A stretch of DNA of 64,000 nucleotides from SMWC01 sp045561055. GTDB taxonomy: Bacteria; Pseudomonadota; Gammaproteobacteria; Steroidobacterales; Rariloculaceae. The notes beneath the pieces were generated by a model. The model worked only from the letters and a program-made list of their open reading frames with translations. It made no database searches and was not told the origin of the DNA. The translations under genes and the position numbers were made by a program. The stretch lies in NCBI GenBank assembly GCA_045561055.1, contig JBJKYL010000013.1:124001-188000 (forward strand). The letters run 5' to 3'. Numbering within the stretch: the stretch's first letter is position 1; every line of letters begins with the position of its first letter. This document shows positions 61,491 to 64,000 of the stretch, piece by piece.

Positions 61491-62540
61491 ATGAATATCC
61501 ATCTCACTGCGTTGACTCTCGGGTTGGTCAGTATGACGGTTATGAGTAGCAAACTGGGTGCGCAGCCGGTGATAGAACATGGGCCGGATTGGCCTGATTG
61601 GGCATATGGTGAACTTGATACTTTTTCCTCCGATGATCGGGTAGCCCCTCCTTGCTCTAGATCTGCCATGCCGGTTGAGTGTGCCTATATCGCCAACGAT
61701 CCGCCTGAAGATGGTGTAAAGCGATCGCTGCCGGGCACGGAGCTGATGTTCACGCGCAATGAGGCTTATTTTGCCTATGGCCCAGCCGATTGGTATCCAG
61801 GCGATCATCAGCAAATGCCATCCATTGTGGCTAACGGACGTGAGGCCGATGGCATCAAGGCGTGTGCGCTTTGCCACTATCCTAACGGTCAGGGGAAGAT
61901 GGAGAACGCTCACATTTCCGGTCTACCCGAGGCTTATTTTCTTGAACAGATTGCAGCTTTCGAGCGAGGCGATCGTCATAGTGCTGATATACGCAAGGCG
62001 AACACCAATGAAATGGCGATGATTGCGGCGAATCTGACTGAGGCTGAGAAAGAAGAGATAGTTGAATACTATACTTCTTTGCCGTTTCGCAAGATGGTAC
62101 GTGTAGTTGAATCCGAAGAGGCACCGCAGGTACGCGTTACGACTAATCGACTGATGTTACCGCTTCCGGATTTGCCTTCGGTACCGTTAGGGCAGCGTAT
62201 CATCGAAGTACCGGAGGATCCCGAACGCACTGAAATGAGCCGCGATCCGCGTGGCGGTTTTGTTGCCTATGTGCCGGTAGGAAGTGTCGCCAAAGGTGAG
62301 GAACTTGTTACGACCGGTGGTGGTAAGACGATTCAATGCGGTCTATGTCACGGTCCGGATCAGACAGGCTTGGCGGCAATACCGAGTATAGCCGGGCGTA
62401 CCGCGAGCTATACGATGCGTCAGCTGTGGGATGTTAAACAGGGCACGCGGAAAAGCCCGATCATGACACCCATCGTGGCGAACCTTAGTGCCGAAGATAT
62501 GTTAAATATAGTCGCCTATCTAGCTGGTTTAGATCCATAA
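61491..62540 (+). CDS. Exported dihaem cytochrome c
   Basis: A 349-residue periplasmic protein with a signal peptide (cleavage near LGAQP). Two class I cytochrome c domains bind haem through CALCH (125-129) and CGLCH (283-287). A methionine ligand for the second is probably in SPIMTPIVANLSAEDM. The arrangement resembles the tandem cytochrome c4-type subunits that accept electrons from periplasmic dehydrogenases. The first domain sits after a long N-terminal segment with no motif I recognise. It is one base before a DUF6152 gene on the same strand, so the two probably work together. Confidence 0.9.
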   Translation: MNIHLTALTLGLVSMTVMSSKLGAQPVIEHGPDWPDWAYGELDTFSSDDRVAPPCSRSAMPVECAYIANDPPEDGVKRSLPGTELMFTRNEAYFAYGPADWYPGDHQQMPSIVANGREADGIKACALCHYPNGQGKMENAHISGLPEAYFLEQIAAFERGDRHSADIRKANTNEMAMIAANLTEAEKEEIVEYYTSLPFRKMVRVVESEEAPQVRVTTNRLMLPLPDLPSVPLGQRIIEVPEDPERTEMSRDPRGGFVAYVPVGSVAKGEELVTTGGGKTIQCGLCHGPDQTGLAAIPSIAGRTASYTMRQLWDVKQGTRKSPIMTPIVANLSAEDMLNIVAYLAGLDP

Positions 62541-62541
62541 A

Positions 62542-63591
62542 ATGCTATTTATATACTTGCTTATCGCTGCAGTGACCGTTGTCATACCGATGTCTCCAGC
62601 GTCAGGGCATCACAGCGATGCCGGACTAGATATGGAGAACGTAGTAACGTTCGAGGGCGTCATTACTGAATACAGCATGCGGAATCCGCATACCTATTTC
62701 ACCGCTATGTCCACGAATGAGCAAGGTGAGGAAATAGAGTGGACCGTTCAGATGGGTTCTGCTCTTACTGTGACACGTAGAGGATGGAGGCCAGACTCAC
62801 TTCTCGTGGGAGATCAAGTATCAGTTGGTTTGCATCGTGCAATTGACGGTCGTCCTTACGGATTGATTGGGTGGATTTCGAAAGAGGGCGGTGAGGTCGT
62901 GAATGCCGATATTGTCGCTGGTCCCGGAAGCATAGTTGCTTCGGGTCCACCGCCGACAACATCTACAATAGAAGGTAGATGGATAGTTGATAGAACTAGT
63001 CTTGGGGAAGACTACCCCGGTGGGCTGGATCAGCTTACGTTGGCAGAATTGACGTTGACCGAGGAAGGCAGAATTGCAGAGGAGGCCTATAGCCAGAATT
63101 CGTCAGAGAACCCTGAGCTATTGTGCGTTTCGAAACCAACGCCGTCGATGATAGTGTATACCGATCTCTATCCGCTTGAGATTGAATTCAACGAAGGTGA
63201 AGAAACGATAGTTATTCGAAGTCAGTATTTTGACGTCGAGCGTACCGTTTTCATGGACGGTCGCGAGCATCCTGCTGCTAATGAGCGTACACATCAAGGG
63301 CATTCAGTTGGACACTGGGAGGACGATATATTAGTCGTTGACACAACGAATTTTTCCGATCACCGGTCGCCGTACCAGAATGGAATTCCTGCCGGAGGCA
63401 TGAAACACGTCGTGGAGCGCTATCAGCTAGCTGAAGGCGGTACGCGGATGAGCGTCGAGTTTATGCTCGAAGACCCTGAATATATCGTCGGCTCTATGAC
63501 TCACGTGCGGTCATTGATCTACTCGCCACAGATGGATATGTCGCCTTTTAACTGTGATTTGGAGGCGACGCGGCGTTTCGTGCCTCGCTAG
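62542..63591 (+). CDS. Secreted DUF6152-type two-domain protein (copy 5)
   Basis: Function unknown. The 349-residue protein has a signal peptide ending ASG at residue 22, so the mature chain would begin His23-His24-Ser. The N-terminal domain has VTFEGVITEYSMRNPH and GDQVSVGLHRAIDGRPYG. The C-terminal domain has LLCVSKPTPSMIV (in place of CxPPGMP), RTVFMDGREHPAANERTHQGHSVGHWEDDILVVDTT and a last cysteine in SPFNCDLE. REHP is shared with the separate C-terminal protein at 52088. It is one base after the cytochrome gene. Confidence 0.85.
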   Translation: MLFIYLLIAAVTVVIPMSPASGHHSDAGLDMENVVTFEGVITEYSMRNPHTYFTAMSTNEQGEEIEWTVQMGSALTVTRRGWRPDSLLVGDQVSVGLHRAIDGRPYGLIGWISKEGGEVVNADIVAGPGSIVASGPPPTTSTIEGRWIVDRTSLGEDYPGGLDQLTLAELTLTEEGRIAEEAYSQNSSENPELLCVSKPTPSMIVYTDLYPLEIEFNEGEETIVIRSQYFDVERTVFMDGREHPAANERTHQGHSVGHWEDDILVVDTTNFSDHRSPYQNGIPAGGMKHVVERYQLAEGGTRMSVEFMLEDPEYIVGSMTHVRSLIYSPQMDMSPFNCDLEATRRFVPR

Positions 63592-63623
63592 AATGGATCA
63601 TTGCCTACAGTAACGTAGTCTAC

Positions 63624-64000
63624 TCAGGTACAGGACGCGTCGAAGATCGACTGGATCGACGAGTCCAGTGTTTGCTCGAATTCTTCGATAGATAGCTGCG
63701 CTGATAGCCCTTCGGTTAACGCTCTAGAAAAACTCGCAACCATGCCGTTGTTTTCGGTTAGTCGTCGATTAGCCTCTTCACGAGAATAGCCGCCGGATAG
63801 AGCTACCATCTTTATCAAATTCGGGTGTTCCTGACACAAGCCGTAGAAATTAGCTTCTTCCGGAAGCGTCAGTTTGAAGATGACGCGTTCGTTTGTATCT
63901 AGTTTAGCAAGGTTTGCGAGCAATTCATTTCGGAGAATAACTTCCGCTTCGGCTTTATCAACAGCGTTAATGTCGATCTCTGGCTCAATAATAGGTACCA
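63624..64000 (-). CDS. Class I fructose-bisphosphate aldolase, 5' part beyond window
   Basis: The last 125 or so residues of a class I aldolase, running off the right edge. Visible are VPIIEPEIDIN, FKLTLPEEANFY, VALSGGYSREEANRRL and a C-terminal NNGMVASFSRALTEGLSAQ and SIQSIFDASCT. The Schiff-base lysine in the FKLTLP context and the GGYSREEA loop fit the PF00274-like bacterial enzymes of glycolysis and gluconeogenesis. The start codon is outside the window. Confidence 0.92.
   Translation of the reverse strand, partial: VPIIEPEIDINAVDKAEAEVILRNELLANLAKLDTNERVIFKLTLPEEANFYGLCQEHPNLIKMVALSGGYSREEANRRLTENNGMVASFSRALTEGLSAQLSIEEFEQTLDSSIQSIFDASCT

Overview
The window is a stretch of bacterial chromosome. 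The core gene order points to a gammaproteobacterium: ispB facing rplU-rpmA-obgE, murJ-ribF-ileS-lspA, rnr-rlmB-rpsF-rpsR-rplI-dnaB-radA, ffh with rpsP-rimM-trmD-rplS, and bepA-gcvR-dapA. Many start codons are GTG or TTG, and I saw almost no clear intrinsic terminators. The mix of secreted catabolic enzymes, a TRAP transporter and a SUF-only iron-sulfur operon would suit an uncultured, probably marine, heterotroph. That lifestyle reading is an inference from gene content only.

Layout. 1-9.9 kb: core genes (isoprenoid tail synthesis, ribosomal proteins, Obg GTPase, lipid II flippase, FAD synthesis, isoleucyl-tRNA synthetase, signal peptidase II), then an Irr-like Fur regulator and tRNA-Thr. 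10.1-19.4 kb: an accessory block lying exactly between tRNA-Thr and tRNA-Leu. It encodes only exported proteins: four DUF6152-type two-domain proteins, a cupin, an alpha/beta hydrolase, a sulfatase and an NTF2-like protein. 19.5-33.3 kb: tRNA-Leu with a decayed copy beside it, then RNase R, rRNA methylation, ribosomal proteins, replicative helicase, RadA, a CorC/HlyC-type membrane protein, SRP and the rpsP operon. 33.3-37.0 kb: a TRAP transporter with its TatT lipoprotein. 37-39 kb: SppA. 39-45.8 kb: a tightly packed SUF operon (Rrf2 regulator, sufBCDS, sufU, sufT, sixA) with a good IscR-type operator in front of the regulator. 45.9-50.7 kb: BepA-like protease, a shortened GcvR, DapA, a small lipoprotein and an SSS symporter. 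50.9-55.7 kb: an NHL-repeat lipoprotein operon carrying the DUF6152 architecture as two separate genes, a Tat-exported MmgE/PrpD protein and a VanY-like peptidase. 55.7-61.2 kb: pyruvate:ferredoxin oxidoreductase with a GltD-like flavoprotein. 61.5-63.6 kb: a dihaem cytochrome c operon with another DUF6152 protein. The right edge cuts a class I fructose-bisphosphate aldolase.

The most interesting theme is the DUF6152 family. Five full-length proteins and one split pair occur in 64 kb. In most of them the predicted signal-peptide cleavage site falls immediately before a His-His pair, which would place histidine at the mature N-terminus, as in copper histidine-brace proteins. A conserved NPH motif lies about 25 residues further on. 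The C-terminal domain carries two conserved cysteines. The neighbours are periplasmic oxidative or hydrolytic proteins (cytochrome c, cupin, sulfatase, NHL propeller). Together these suggest an uncharacterised periplasmic system, possibly metal- or redox-dependent, whose substrate cannot be read from sequence.
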